This document shows positions 36,801 to 48,778 of a stretch of 64,000 nucleotides of DNA, in pieces. The stretch is from Takifugu bimaculatus. Its lineage: Eukaryota > Chordata > Actinopteri > Tetraodontiformes > Tetraodontidae. The DNA lies in NCBI GenBank assembly GCA_004026145.2, contig CP034980.1, positions 12,193,649-12,257,648 of the forward strand, written 5' to 3'. The position numbers were made by a program, and so were the translations under genes. The notes beneath the pieces were generated by a model. That model was not told where the DNA came from. It searched no databases and saw only the letters and a program-made list of their open reading frames with translations. Position 1 is the stretch's first letter, and every line of letters begins with the position of its first letter.

Positions 36801-37130
36801 ACATCTTCATTGTCATTTTGTTTTGTTCGCCAAGTGGAAGAACTACAAAGATTCTTTTAGATCTTGTTAAAGCTAAACCCGGAAAATATTAAACAAATTA
36901 ACTTCTGGAACACGCAGACAGGTTGTGTTTTGCTTTTAAATAATACAATAGCTTTTTGTAACAACCAGAAACATTTGTATAGATTTAAATCACAAGCTAA
37001 CCTCAAACCAACGCAAGAAGGCACGCGAAAGTTGTTTTAGTAGAAAAAGACAGTAGAAGATCAAAATGTACCCGTTTCCCTGTTGGTCGTGACGAGTGTC
37101 AGATCGACTGTCTTGTGTGCGACCAGACAT
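33887..37130 (-). CDS. slbp: Histone mRNA stem-loop binding protein, complete
   Basis: Eight exons in transcript order: 37072-37130, 35853-35972, 35565-35681, 35405-35470, 35159-35281, 34900-35055, 34400-34508, 33887-33958. They join in frame to 273 codons, against 270 in human SLBP. SLBP binds the 3' stem-loop of replication-dependent histone mRNAs and controls their processing, translation and decay. The RNA-binding domain is nearly unchanged from other vertebrates: RRQKQINYGKNTLAYDRYIK, then HPKTPNKFRKYSRRSWDQQI and KLWKVKLHAWDPPAEE. It includes the TPNK phosphorylation site. The C-terminus (SGTPVKV) is also family-like. The Met at 37130 gives a protein of the usual length; an in-frame Met further upstream (37304) is possible but less likely. 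Intron 7 carries a perfect long hairpin. Confidence 0.93.
34175..34250. repeat. Perfect 33-bp inverted repeat with 10-nt loop in slbp intron 7
   Basis: The left arm, 34175-34207, and the right arm, 34218-34250, are exact reverse complements. The loop is 34208-34217. The sequence just after the right arm (about 34,251-34,276) resembles 12,022-12,049 upstream of ids. The right arm plus this tail is therefore probably the end of a dispersed element, and the left arm a fold-back copy of it. Confidence 0.9.
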
Positions 37131-38158
37131 TTCTGCTGCTAAATGTTTCCTCTCTTCTACTTCTGTGATAGTTTGGGAGGATCTGAGCACAAAAAAGCTA
37201 CAGTGATCCGCGCCAAGGCTAAAAGACGCGGTACCCCAAAACAATACAGCATCTGACGTCACCGGAACAGGCGGGGCTTGTTTGTTCTCCGCATCACTCG
37301 CCACACCGCCACCTAGTGGCAGGGTCGGTCTGGTTCAGTTGCTCATTCCCACCCTCCATCAGCAGCTACTCCTGAAATTGATGAGCCATTTTCTCCTCAT
37401 CGACATCACTTTCTTCTGATTTACATCCTCCAATAAGGCAGAAAATGACATGAATGTGGACAGTGGTTTTGCCACTGCTGGGTTTGGACCAGGGGAGATG
37501 CAGGTGGATGCTCAATAATTAGTTCAAGCACTTTGTCATCTATTTTTTTGTATTTCAAAGGTTGTAAAACAAAAAAGAACACATGGCAGGACTGACACCA
37601 ACAATGTTTTCTTGTATTTAAATCAAATGTATTTATTGTCATACATGCTGTTGCAATCTAAAGATCTGAAATAGCATCTCAAGTGCATGATAATGACAAA
37701 AGTTCTCAAGAACGACATCATATGATTACAACAGTGGACAAGTATTACTGAGTTTGCTCAAATTCAACAGATATAGTGAAAATCATATTTATATTCTCTT
37801 TGTTAAAACAATACACACTGTTGACTTTTTAATCTTGTGAGTATAAAGTCTGAGAAAGCAAAAGTAGTGATTGAATATATCCTGTTTCAAACACATAATA
37901 TGAGATGTGTTTATTCAAGGGGGAAAAAGTTCTGTTGCTAGCAGGCTTTTCATCAAGCGACCAGTTATGACCAATTTATACTAATTACACAGGGTTTAAA
38001 CAGAATGCAACTGGTGACTAAACAGACAGTTGAGAGTGTAAAATGTGCATTTTCTAAATGGAGTGATAGATGATGAAAAAAGACACAATGGTAGTTGATG
38101 CATAACATGGACCTACATTCACACACCCACCCGCACTCAATGGACCAATAAAAAAACC
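37131..38158. other. slbp upstream region and gap to enpp6
   Basis: This holds the slbp promoter side (GC-richer around 37,200-37,300, with CACCGCCACCTAGTGGC near 37,300) and then AT-rich sequence. No coding frame or repeat was recognised with confidence. Confidence 0.45.
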
Positions 38159-38164
38159 TTTATT
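38159..38164 (-). promoter_or_regulatory. enpp6: Likely polyadenylation signal of enpp6
   Basis: AATAAA on the minus strand, only 45 bases beyond the enpp6 stop codon; a very short 3' untranslated region if used. Confidence 0.5.
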
Positions 38165-38208
38165 GACATTATTAAATGATACACTGCTAGGAGAACAAGT
38201 CAAATGCT

Positions 38209-40280
38209 TTATCCCCACATAGCGACGAGTATTGCCGACAACAAGCAGCAGGACCAGACCATTGTATGCTGGAACAGACCATCAGAACCACTCAGGAGGT
38301 ACTCCACCCGAGACCAGGACCCGTTATTGGGCAGAGGTTCGATTCCTAACGTCCGGCACATCAGGTTATAGACGTCTACAGATCGAATAGGAGCTGCCTG
38401 GACATTCCGCTTAAAATCTGTATTAAAAAAAGGACAAAATGGAACCTTTTGAATTGTAAAAACACAATGAAAATATAACAGTAAAATACATTTTTGTCCA
38501 TTTACTGAAAAGCCTGCAGAAACTGTCCCTGTTCACACTAAAATCCTGAGAGTCTCTGAGAAGGTAGTGGTAGATGCAGAGATGAGAACGCAGCGTGAAC
38601 TCGCGTGACAAAAGACAGGTTTTAGATTCTAATAGGATTGTCTTGTTACCAGGTCCAGTCGCCAAGAAGAAAGCTCTCATATCCAGGAACTCATTATCAT
38701 ATCCGTGCCAGCCATTTTGCCAGGCTGTGGAAGACGCAGAGCCATTATTCCAGTATGGGAGGTCTGCCTTGTTCTACGCAAACACACAACAATGGATCAA
38801 TTCATTCAAACTGGATAAGATTTAAACTGTTGTGGCAACTGTAGCTTTTAATACATGACATTCATTCTTACGATATCACACATTTTGCTTCCTATAGTTC
38901 AGAAAACTGGAGTTATTCACATTGACAACCACCTGAAATCATTTCATAATCCAGCATTGATTGAGTCATATTTACATAAATGTCCATGTTTCCATATAGT
39001 TTCTGCACCATGTAAAGATGTACATTTACTGTAGCGTATACTGTACATACTGGAACTGAGGGGTGGCGAACTGGTTTCAAGTGATGTCCTCAAGTCATGA
39101 TGATGAGAACAAAGCTCATGAACTAAAGGTGGAAACATGGAGGATACGGTACCTTCGCTATAAACCAGCCAGGCTCTGCAACCAGCGTCAGAGGTGAAAC
39201 AAACCTCCCGCCCTTATAATGGAAACGTTCAGGGACATCTTGTTTGCCATAAACACGCATGTTAGGGACCTGGACCAATGCAGCATACACCTGTAATAAC
39301 ATAGTGCACAGACTTACAAAAAGCAATGTAAACTAATCTATGCTAGTAACTAGCTCATTAAAACATACTTGAAAATCTTTTCTCCCTCTGCTGGCTGCCA
39401 GGTGGAACCATGGTTCCAACAACAGATTATATTGTTTTTACATTGAACATATTTTATGGAATATTTTTAAAAATCCAAAACAGCAATAACAGATTCTGAA
39501 TTATAAAAAGACCACAGAAAAAAGGTGCAACTGTACAATAGCTAACTTCTAAAGTTGTTCAATCTTTCTGTTGAAGTCGTGTTCTTCAGTCAAAGGTATT
39601 TCTTATCTGTACTTCTTTTCTATTTGGGGATTATTTGGATCTCTGCTGCCCGAGCACGTCTTCTCTGCATTAACCAAAACTGCTGCTGGCTGAATATGTT
39701 CTGTTTTCAGATTCTCTCAACATAGGTGAGTGTTAAATGAGTGGACAGCTTCAAAAATGTGAAAGCAACATCAACTTTCCAACCAAAAGAAATTTTGTCC
39801 ATTTTGGTCCTTAGTGATAAATTATGTCATAGCTGAGCAGAAAACACTGGATTTAATCTTACGTTGTGGTATTTGTCAACTTTGGGCCACAGACTGATCA
39901 CTGGTCCTCTGTCCATCGTTTTGACAATGTCTGACATGTTAATATGCTTGTCCAGCTCAATGACCTTCTCCATCCACTGGATCTTTGTCATACCATGATC
40001 TGAAAATAGCATAACGTTCAGCTTGTTGGCCATGTTCATCTCCTGTAAAAATAACCAGAGAGAAATAATTAGCTAATTACCTGACAAGTTCAGTGTAAGG
40101 CTACTAATCATGAAAAGAATCCCATCAAGAACCTGACTTTGATTTTGTTGTTGAGCGTCTTCATGGCATCATCCAGCTGCTGCACAGCTGTTCTGACCTG
40201 TTGAGAGTCTGGACCCCAATGATGACCCTGCACATCTATATTCTCATAATATATAGCAGCCATGTTTGCATCCCCTGATC

Positions 40281-40350
<70 letters not shown>

Positions 40351-41364
40351 CATTATTTATCCACAAAACATTAATTACAAACGGTGATCAAACTGAATTC
40401 CAACGTTTCATTTACAGGCGCTCTTGCACCCTCTAGTGGCGACGCCGCCATTACAAACAAATTGGATCATAATGAATACTGCTGTGAACATATTGACTAT
40501 ATTGACTGAGTATGAAAGGTTTAAGGTGCCAAAGAAACAGACAGACACCAGCAAGAGACAAAAAAGGAAAGGCCTGCCAGCCCTGAGAGACCATCCTTGA
40601 GATAGTGAGATAGCTATGAAAGCGGGAACTAGAGAAATGTGAGGTTTGATTGTCGACAGGATAGTATATGAAAAAATTCAGAGAATATCAAGGAGTATTT
40701 CTAAATGAGACAGTTCAGACTGTTTCGTCCTGGCACTGAGCAGAAAGACAGGTTGTCTAGAATCCTGAATTATTTTAGAAGCTTGATAATGGGAAAGAGA
40801 AATCCAAACAAAGGAGAGGCACAAGTGGTGGTCAGGTCTGTTATTGCCTTTAAATGAATAATAAGACTTGATGAGGTCAACATTAACAGTCTCACTGACC
40901 AGAAACCAAATGCCAGGACGCTTGCTTGGCTCAGAGGAGAGAACTTTGCTAACTTATCTAAGCTACTTCTATAGGTGTTGAACTATAGCTTGTGTATTCT
41001 GAATTCTAAAATGTGGTTTTATTTATTTGTGTTTGACTCCAAATTTCTACTTTTGAGAAAAGGAGAGAAACTGTGAGCATAAAAGAGGGGGGAGAACCAT
41101 TATTCATGATGTTTATCAAATCTCAGCCTCATTGCCTTTTTATCACCCAGAGTCTCTTACTTCTTTTTAAACTGATGCCAGTTTATTTCTTTACACAACT
41201 CATTCCATAATCAGACACACCCTATGTGTATCTTATCTTTGACCAGTAAAGCTTGAACCTGATGACTCCAGAACACAATTAACTCACTTTATCTTGAAAA
41301 AAAAAACACATTTCTTTGCAGCAGAAAGACTCTTATTGACACTGACAGGTATTCATCGTATCCC

Positions 41365-41423
<59 letters not shown>

Positions 41424-41547
41424 CATCTTACTTGAGCACGTTGAGAGCATTCCCAATCGAATCTGTGAGGTTTTTTTCTGATGGGCTACTGATATATTCC
41501 TCACAGAATGATGGACGGACACCTAAAATCTCCACCTCACAGCCTGA

Positions 41548-41596
<49 letters not shown>

Positions 41597-41605
41597 CACA
41601 CACAC

Positions 41606-41666
<61 letters not shown>

Positions 41667-44600
41667 GATTCACTCTGTCAATGCTACAAAAAACTCAATT
41701 TGGTATCTAAAAAGAAAGAAATCCCATCAGTATAGAGTAAACAGCTTACCAGGCCAGAAGTACATATAAACCTTCTTTCCCAGCTTCTGCAGAGTCACCC
41801 ATATTGGTTCTGATCCATTCCACCATAAAGGTAATCTGCTGTCCGGATTCGTCCCAATCAAAAACTCTGCTTTCGAGGCTTCATCCCACATGTAGTTTCC
41901 AGTCATCTGATGGCTGTCGCAGTGACGGCCTGGCAGAAAGAATTCAAATGTGTACAATGTAGAAAATCAACATTAAACAAATTGAAATGAGTAAATGAAG
42001 ATGTGAAATCTAAAATTGCAATTAGAATTACTGAAAACTGACAGCCTTCCCTTTCTGTATAGGTGTTCATTTTAAACTTGTGTTCTATTAGCTGTAGAAT
42101 GTGGTGGCCAGACAACACAATAGTCTAAAACCTTCACAGGTCTTCTCTGAAAATGATGCTTTGCAAAGTCTGAGTCTTCTTTTATGATCCTCTAAGCCAG
42201 CAGCAGTATGATATACTGTAATTTAGTTTACAATTCAGAAGGTATTATCTAAGGGTTAGAAATGTTTTTCATTTCAAGCATATCTGGCAATCATGCCCGT
42301 GAGCCGCTTCGCCCCGCACACCTGGACTCTAATGAACGCTTGTCTTAAACTCCGGAGGCGCACCTGCTCTGTGCCAGATCGTTATTCGTGTTCCGATGAC
42401 CTTCCAGCGTTTTCCTGTTTGCCTGCCTGCCTGCCCGGTTCCGACCTTGCCTGTTCCTGACCATTCTGTTTAGCCTGCTCCCCGGTAAACTCTGCCTTCT
42501 GCCTGATCTGGACCTTGCTTGTCCCCAACTATTCTGTTCTGCTCGCTCCCCGGTGAATCCTGTCTGTTGTCTGTTTCCGACAATAAAGCGGTGTTCAGCC
42601 AAACTCCTGTGTCGCATTTGGGTTCTCATCTGGTTCCTGACACATATCATAAAACTGATGTGTGTTATCTACGTGTCAGAAATGTGTAACAACAGCAATC
42701 CCTCTGCCCTCTCACATCAGAGATCCTTTAGAATCGTGCTGTAATGAGCTCTAATTCAGGGTGTATCAGTTACATTGCTTCATTTATGTTTCCATTCCAT
42801 GTTATTAATTGGCAATATGTTTAAACATTTAAACATTGAACCTCTGTTTATGTAGCCTAAACTGCCCAGTCGTTACTACTGAACCGATCCTATTTAGAAA
42901 TAGGCTGGACCTATCAATCCAACCCAGGAGTATTTGTAATAATAGCCTGGCATTTGACACCTTACGTCCATGTGATGGAACGCCGCGCCAAGCTTTTAGT
43001 CTTCCCTACACGTTTATAGCACGAGACTATATTTCATGGGTGCAGCCCTGATGGAGGCCACAGAATTCACATTTTGCTTGTTAAATTCCCGCGCACGGGC
43101 CAATATTGTCCTGGGCCTACACCCATTCTTGACCACTGATACAGTGTAAGAACATTATAGGCACAAATAGTGTATGCTGTTTCTGTGTTTATTTGTGTTT
43201 CACACGATATTAGTCCTGTAACGCAACAGTCATAAAAACACTCCAGCTAGTTTGGGAGACGCATTGTGGGAAAAATGAGTCAAGACTTGCAAAAAGGGTA
43301 GTTTAGAGGGGATTTAAAGGGCAACTGTGTCCCATCAGACCATTACAAGGTTTTTAATAGGTTTTCATTTTATGACCATACACATTAAAGAAGTCTTTTA
43401 TGCACACCTCTCAGTACACCATAACCATCTCAAAGCCTTTCCGGCAACATCCCAGAGCTTAACGTCCAACAGCTGGTTGACAGCTGCCTGTATTTGGGGG
43501 ACTGCTAGTACAGACTTTAACCAGGGTTAGAGACAGGCAGGTCTGCTGCTGTGGCTTCTTCCTTTTCTTCCAAATGGCCTTGAGCAGCTTCTCAGGGCTC
43601 TGTGGCACCTCCTATTGACTATATTAATCAGTCTACCAGGTTGACTGGATATTTTTTACACATCCCAGTTTAAAGCTTGGGAAAACAGACTTTTAACATT
43701 TGAATAGTTAGAACCAGACTTCAGCCGCATCTGTCATTTTATGCAGAAGGCAGTCACATGTGTCTTCCAGAGGATTGACATAGGAGACTGGAGAGAAGAC
43801 ATGTGAACATCACAGATGTGCCTGCAGGTCACTAGAGAGAGCTGCCAATAAATCTTAAACCTGTTCTGTCTCTTGACCACACAGGCTCCACTCATCATGT
43901 TTGCAGCTATAGCTCACAAATTCAGCTGCAAGAAGTTTTAGGCCCTGTTACTGGCTTACAAGCCTTATTATCCTGATCACAGTCCCACTCCCCTTAAGAT
44001 GTCCCTTATTAAAGCAGAGCGAATTATGTTCAAACTATTTAGAGAATCACTTTATGTTCTCGGACTGTGCAACATGTTGCTCCTCTGGCTTGATTTACAA
44101 CTGGTTAATCAGAAATCCGCACTTTCTTTCCTTTATGTTTTCTTTACAGTTGAATTGGAGTCTAAGTAAATCACTACTTTAAATCACTAAACATCTGGAC
44201 TGAAGTTGTGAGGGTGATGTTTTGGTCACCCGCGCTGTTCGTTCACTAGACTCAGATCAACCACGCAAACAACAGGAGGCCTTGCAAGGGAGAGCTGACG
44301 AGCAGTTCAAGCTTCCTCTCTCAACTCCGTCCGTCTGCTGCTCGCTCTCCTCTTTTATTTGGTGCACACAAGATTTGTGTCAATCTGACCTCATGATTCC
44401 TTCTCCTCCTATCTCTACGACTTCCTCGTGTCCTTGAACATGGTACCTCCCAGTGCTGGGTACATAACAGCTACAATACTTGATTCAAACACTCATACAT
44501 TCCTTTTGATTAAACTTTCTAAATCTACTTACTATACTTACTATAGCATTGAAACGATAATAGTAATAACAACAATAATTCTTCTCACAAAGTGCATTAG

Positions 44601-44908
44601 ATATTAACTCAACATCATAAACACAAGTGTGCAAAATACATTTGGATTCATCTAAACCGTTACAAGCGTCATGTGTTCTTACCCGTCATCAGTGTGTAGT
44701 AGTTTGGGAAGGATAAACTCGGAAAGTCCGGGGTCATGTAGTCCACTTTCACCCCATTGCCCACAAGTTCGCGGAATCCTGGCAGGTTGTGAAGATTGTC
44801 CATGTAATCATAACGGAAGCCATCGATGAGAAACACCAGGAGCGGCCGGGCTGCGAGGCTCGGCAGCGGCGGCAGCAGCAGCAGCACCAGCAGGTGTTTC
44901 AGAACCAT
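38209..44908 (-). CDS. enpp6: Glycerophosphocholine choline phosphodiesterase ENPP6, complete
   Basis: Eight exons in transcript order: 44683-44908, 41750-41929, 41432-41543, 40138-40279, 39863-40042, 39153-39290, 38650-38773, 38209-38417. They join in frame to 436 codons (human 440). The ecto-enzyme releases phosphocholine from glycerophosphocholine and lysophosphatidylcholine; in mammals it marks new oligodendrocytes. Visible: signal peptide 1-20, first metal Asp in FLIDGFR, nucleophile Ser66 in TPDFPSLSFPNYY, NYMWD, FSDHGM and HGYDNE metal-ligand segments. A hydrophobic C-terminus suits a GPI anchor. Exon 4 needs a GTCAGG donor and a TATAG acceptor to stay in frame. Exons 3 and 4 abut long CA/TG tracts, and intron 1 holds a solo LTR. 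An in-frame Met at 44950 is an alternative, less likely start. Confidence 0.93.
40284..40346. repeat. CA microsatellite abutting the enpp6 exon-4 acceptor
   Basis: About 31 CA units. On the transcript this is (TG)n directly before TATAG and exon 40138-40279, leaving almost no other pyrimidine tract. Confidence 0.95.
41369..41422. repeat. TG microsatellite beside the enpp6 exon-3 donor
   Basis: About 27 GT units on the plus strand, ending nine bases before exon 41432-41543; on the transcript (AC)n just downstream of its donor. Confidence 0.95.
41551..41664. repeat. CA microsatellite beside the enpp6 exon-3 acceptor
   Basis: About 57 CA units with two G interruptions. On the transcript this is (TG)n ending eight bases before the CAG acceptor of exon 41432-41543. 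Confidence 0.95.
42290..42641. repeat. Probable LTR- or SINE-like repeat fragment in enpp6 intron 1
   Basis: This GC-richer block carries repeated CCTGCCTGCC and CTCCCCGGT motifs, an AATAAA near 42,583, and the ending TCGCATTTGGGTTCTC...CTGACA. That style is common in fish retrotransposon termini. I could not find both ends or a target duplication. Confidence 0.35.
44217..44589 (-). mobile_element. Solo LTR of the ids-intron provirus family in enpp6 intron 1
   Basis: The reverse complement matches the 17537-17915 LTR over its whole length except one diverged patch (about 44,362-44,395). It is flanked by the 4-bp duplication AAGT at 44213-44216 and 44590-44593. No internal sequence is present, so the provirus was removed by LTR-LTR recombination. 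Confidence 0.92.
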
Positions 44909-44950
44909 GACTGCAGCCGAATCAAGCAGGCAAAGACGGTCGGGGTCCAA

Positions 44951-45353
44951 AGGTAGTCTGCTGCCAACGACAGCCCTCAGCGATCATTGGCCCCTGCGGA
45001 GCAGGGCCGCCCAGTGCTTCTTTATGGAGCCCGAAATATGTGCAACATATAGTATCAACCTTATAAACCAGCGAAACTCTCGGGGACACAACGGCCTGGA
45101 AACAATTCTTTCAATACAGTATTAAAATCTCTGCATTTTTCCATTTGTATTGCAGGAAATAATTTCCAAATGCGAAGTTTAACTGGTTTAATATTTTAAC
45201 TGGCGGTGGTTGGTGGGTGATGCATTTATTTCTATACCCAGATGCCTCTTTTTATTAGTTTTTTCCTCTTTATTTTCCGTTCCTCTATGAATCGTTTAAG
45301 GTACCGGTTTTCCCCCTTTCACACAGACAAAGACGCACGCACACGCACGCACG

Positions 45354-45393
<40 letters not shown>

Positions 45394-46560
45394 CACGGTC
45401 ACGTGGTCTGCTTCTTTCCCTTGCCTGCTGATTCAGCAGCCTCTCAATAGAAACGGCTAACTCAGGACTGCCAGGCAGCGCACTGATGCACAGATATTGA
45501 TAACTGTGATCACCAACAGGCCAAAAATACCTCTGGGTTATTTGTTCACGAGTCGCGCTCCAAAACATGGAAAGAAATGCACATGGCCTTTCTTTAAAAA
45601 AAAAACTCTGAGGCGGACTGAGCTTGAAATGGTTTCATTATAATGGTCAGTGTGATAGAAAACGACACACTGGGAATTATTTAAGTAAACCTAAAGACTA
45701 AAAGTAGGATTCGCTTTAAACACGGGGAGCAAAAAACGCTTAAGGGAAACAGAAACACCTAAAGAAATACGAGAACAGTAGGAGTAAACGACAGTTTACA
45801 CTATTTGTTAAACTTTAGTTTATGCTTCTATCTGAACTAATGTACAGAGCATATAGGCCATTATTTACTATAAGAATTCGGGTTTTACGTATAAATGATT
45901 TTTAAAAAACACAGAAAACTATTAAAAGAGACTGTGTGAATTCACAGATGTAATGTTGAACAACACCAAAAACCTTTTAAAAAAGTAAATAAAAATTACA
46001 TTGTGACGTCGCACAGTTTCTCTATCTTTTATCTTTCTTTATGTGGCCGTGGTCCTAAGAGCACTATCAAATAGTCCAATCGCCACCAAGCAAGTTCCAG
46101 GAACAATCCTGATGAAACTTTAAATCTTAAATAAAAATCCATATAATCACCGTTATTAGTAGCAGCAGTATCAGAACCCCCACAAGTTGATCACAAGCAT
46201 TTGTTTTATGTTTTATTCAGGAAAAAATGGATTAATAATAGTATGAAAGATGAGCCCAACACACACGGTTCCGCTGCAAATCACAAATAAAACCTAAAAA
46301 GATGAACACCGTGATATGCAACAATCCTATTTTAGACGCTTCGTTTAGGTGCCCAAAGGCGAGCCTGTGTGAACAGGACGATCTAAGTTATAACAACAAA
46401 GCTTAACTGGGGGATGTGTTGTCATGACAACCTTTTGGACAGCCCGCACACAAACTTGTACGTCAGGACGCATCAAACAGTGAGGGAGTGGGAACAACAC
46501 AGAGGGAGACAGAGCGTGATTGGTCACACCCCCTTGTCTTTGTGTGGCGCAAGGGATTGT
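44951..46560. other. Divergent gap between enpp6 and stox2
   Basis: This holds a mixed CGCA/CACA microsatellite at about 45,335-45,395 and AT-rich sequence. No coding frame was recognised. Both neighbours read away from it. Confidence 0.5.
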
Positions 46561-46800
46561 GGTTAGTCATTGAATGAACGCTCATTTGTGTGTGCGCGCG
46601 CGTGTGTGTGAACGCGAGCGAGTGAGGGGGAGGGGGGACCTCTGAGGAGGAGGAGCCGGGTCTGTGTTGGAGAGTGCTGCATTAGCATTAGCTAGTATGC
46701 GTGAGGGAAGACGGGGAGAGTGCTGTTGCCCTCAGGAACCGTACAGCATCTTTGAAGTGGATTTTGGATTTTGAGGGGAGAGGATTACAATCAAGCTAAG
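46561..46800 (+). promoter_or_regulatory. stox2: stox2 promoter side and probable non-coding first exon with a 25-codon uORF
   Basis: An alternating TGTG/CGCGCG tract (about 46,589-46,609) and purine-rich GC sequence precede a likely first exon. The exon ends CTAAG at 46800 before a GTAAGG donor. It contains an ATG at 46697 whose frame closes at 46772-46774, so it cannot join the STOX2 frame. No other coding first exon was found before 48759. I infer that this is the 5' untranslated exon. Confidence 0.5.
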
Positions 46801-48249
46801 GTAAGGCTCTTCCGGGCTCACTGTCCGCTTGTCCTCTCTTTCTATGTCATTATGAGCTAGCACCTTAGCGGCTGCAGCTAGTTAGCGTTAGCGACATCTC
46901 GTCACAGCTCTTCGGAAAGGCACTAATAAGCAGTGAAAGGAAACGACTGTAAAAACGGAGACGTGATGTTGGTGAACCAATAGCACAGAGGGCTTATTCA
47001 TTGGGGGAAGAGATAGTGAAAGAGACGTGAGAGTAGGGGAAATATGTAAAGAAGAGGGAGGTCATGACAAAAAGAGGGGGCGTGGTTTAGTGCTCTGGAC
47101 AAAGGAGGCAGGCTGATTGTTTACTACCACTGCAAAGGGAGGCATGGACAATCAGCGGCCCCTGTCCTGACTGCTGCTTCCTCCATACCATCATCTCCTC
47201 ATCTCTGCTTCTCAATCTCCCGCCAACCTGACAAACTGTTGTTTTTCCCTCATCATTTTCCTCCCATCCTCACACTCTGATTCCTCCTCTTATAAACACT
47301 TTTCTTGTCCTTCCTATTAAAAGTCTTAGGAGTTTGCTACGAAGTGTAACTTGGGCATTATTGGTGTCATTCAATACTGACAAGCTTTCAAGGATTTGCT
47401 ATTTAATGCAAGGGTTGAAGGAAATTGTGGATTTGGCATATTTTCCAGGAACAAGGTTATTTTAATTGAAACAGCTGAAACAGTTGTATTCTAAAAATGC
47501 ACTATGAAGAAATGGCTGAAATATTGTTTCAACCACGCTACAGTGCTCTGTGCACATAAATATGGAGTAAAGTCCGGAACAGTCTTGCAGAAACTCTGCC
47601 TAGTTGTAAATATCTTTTCTCTGACATCTACCCCTGTCAAGGAAGTTATGTGATGGCTGGTGTTTGTTCATCTGTTGGCAAAATTACTCAAAATGTTATG
47701 AACAGGTTTTAATGAAATGTTCTAGTAAATGTTAATAATGGGCCAAGGAAGAGCTGATGAAATTTTGATGATGTTCTGGATTCCAGAGGGACTTTGACCT
47801 TTTCATCTTCCTTAGATGAAAGCCTCGGGGCTTTGATCAGAAATCAACCTCCGATGTTACGTAACCTTGCGTTCCTACTGCCTGTACACTATATATACAC
47901 ACTATACAATGTGTGTTATCATGTGCACTCACGACTGCTCTCATGTGTCACATTTTACAAGGTCTCCCTAGATGCCCCATTGAACTGGGTTGTGGGTGAT
48001 AAATTGAACCATATTTCATGACCAACCAGTTTGCCTTTTCCCCAACCCTGACCAGTCTTTCTGCCAAGTGCTGATAAAACACAGCTTGATGCTGCCTCCA
48101 CACTTCTCCCTGGGGATATTTGGGCCGGTGATACACGGTGCCTGTTTTTTCTCCAAAACACAATGCTAAGAACTAAGAATCAAACTTGAGATCAGCAACC
48201 TAGCTAATCCTCAAACTCTTTGAAAAAGAGCATTCTTAAGATTCTTTTT

Positions 48250-48500
48250 TGCAAACTTCTCGAGGGCTGTCACGTGTCTTTTACAGGCGAGAGGTTCTAC
48301 TGGTTGTTCTAAACGTCTTCCATTCCAGATCGATGGTGGCCACTGTGCTCTTGGGAACTTTCAGAGCGCTGCGTTTTTTTGTGGCCTTCCCGAGAGCTGT
48401 GGCTAGGTACAGACCACAGTTGCTCCACCGGCACCTCTATTGACTTCATGGTCTTGTTTTACTCATGCATCATCAGCCGTGAGACATCGCGTAGACGACG
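48250..48500. repeat. Fragment of a dispersed repeat, intron upstream of stox2 exon 2
   Basis: A stretch around 48,330-48,455 shares recognisable runs with 62,735-62,870: CTGTGCTCTTGGGAAC, then a T-rich run, CAGATC/GAGAGCTGTG and GACTTCATGG-like segments. Both lie in introns. The family is not identified. Confidence 0.45.
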
Positions 48501-48778
48501 TTTGTCTCTCTAAAGCAGGCAGTCGAAATGATCTCAGGTGGACTCGGGTGGACAAGGCCCTGGAGCTGAAGGCCTTGAACACATCCTCTCTGTCAATGCA
48601 GTTGAATGTGAGTTTGTGGAAGCGGCACGTTGGACTTCCAAACAGCCATAATTAGATATCGACTTTGACTTTAAAATGTACAAATTGCCCGAATGTACTG
48701 GCTCCATTTGAGACCTTTGAATCCAGCATGAATAAAAGTGCTTTCTGTCTTTCAACAGGTGATGTGCCTCCCATCAGT

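Noticed and set aside
41294..41735. Open frames of up to 138 codons encoding Thr-His or Val-Cys repeats
   Set aside because: They are translations of CA/TG microsatellites in introns of enpp6, with no start context or homology.
42345..42650. Minus-strand frame of 101 codons rich in Arg and Asn
   Set aside because: It coincides with a low-complexity repeat block that looks like an LTR or SINE fragment; no protein family is recognised.
43860..44100. Possible decayed LINE tail
   Set aside because: Only faint resemblance in one frame to the LALLLAYKAL-type segment of RT C-termini; too weak to call.
48249..48443. Possible first coding exon of stox2 upstream of 48759
   Set aside because: The frame lies in a sequence shared with an abhd18 intron, so it is a repeat, and it does not resemble the STOX2 N-terminus.
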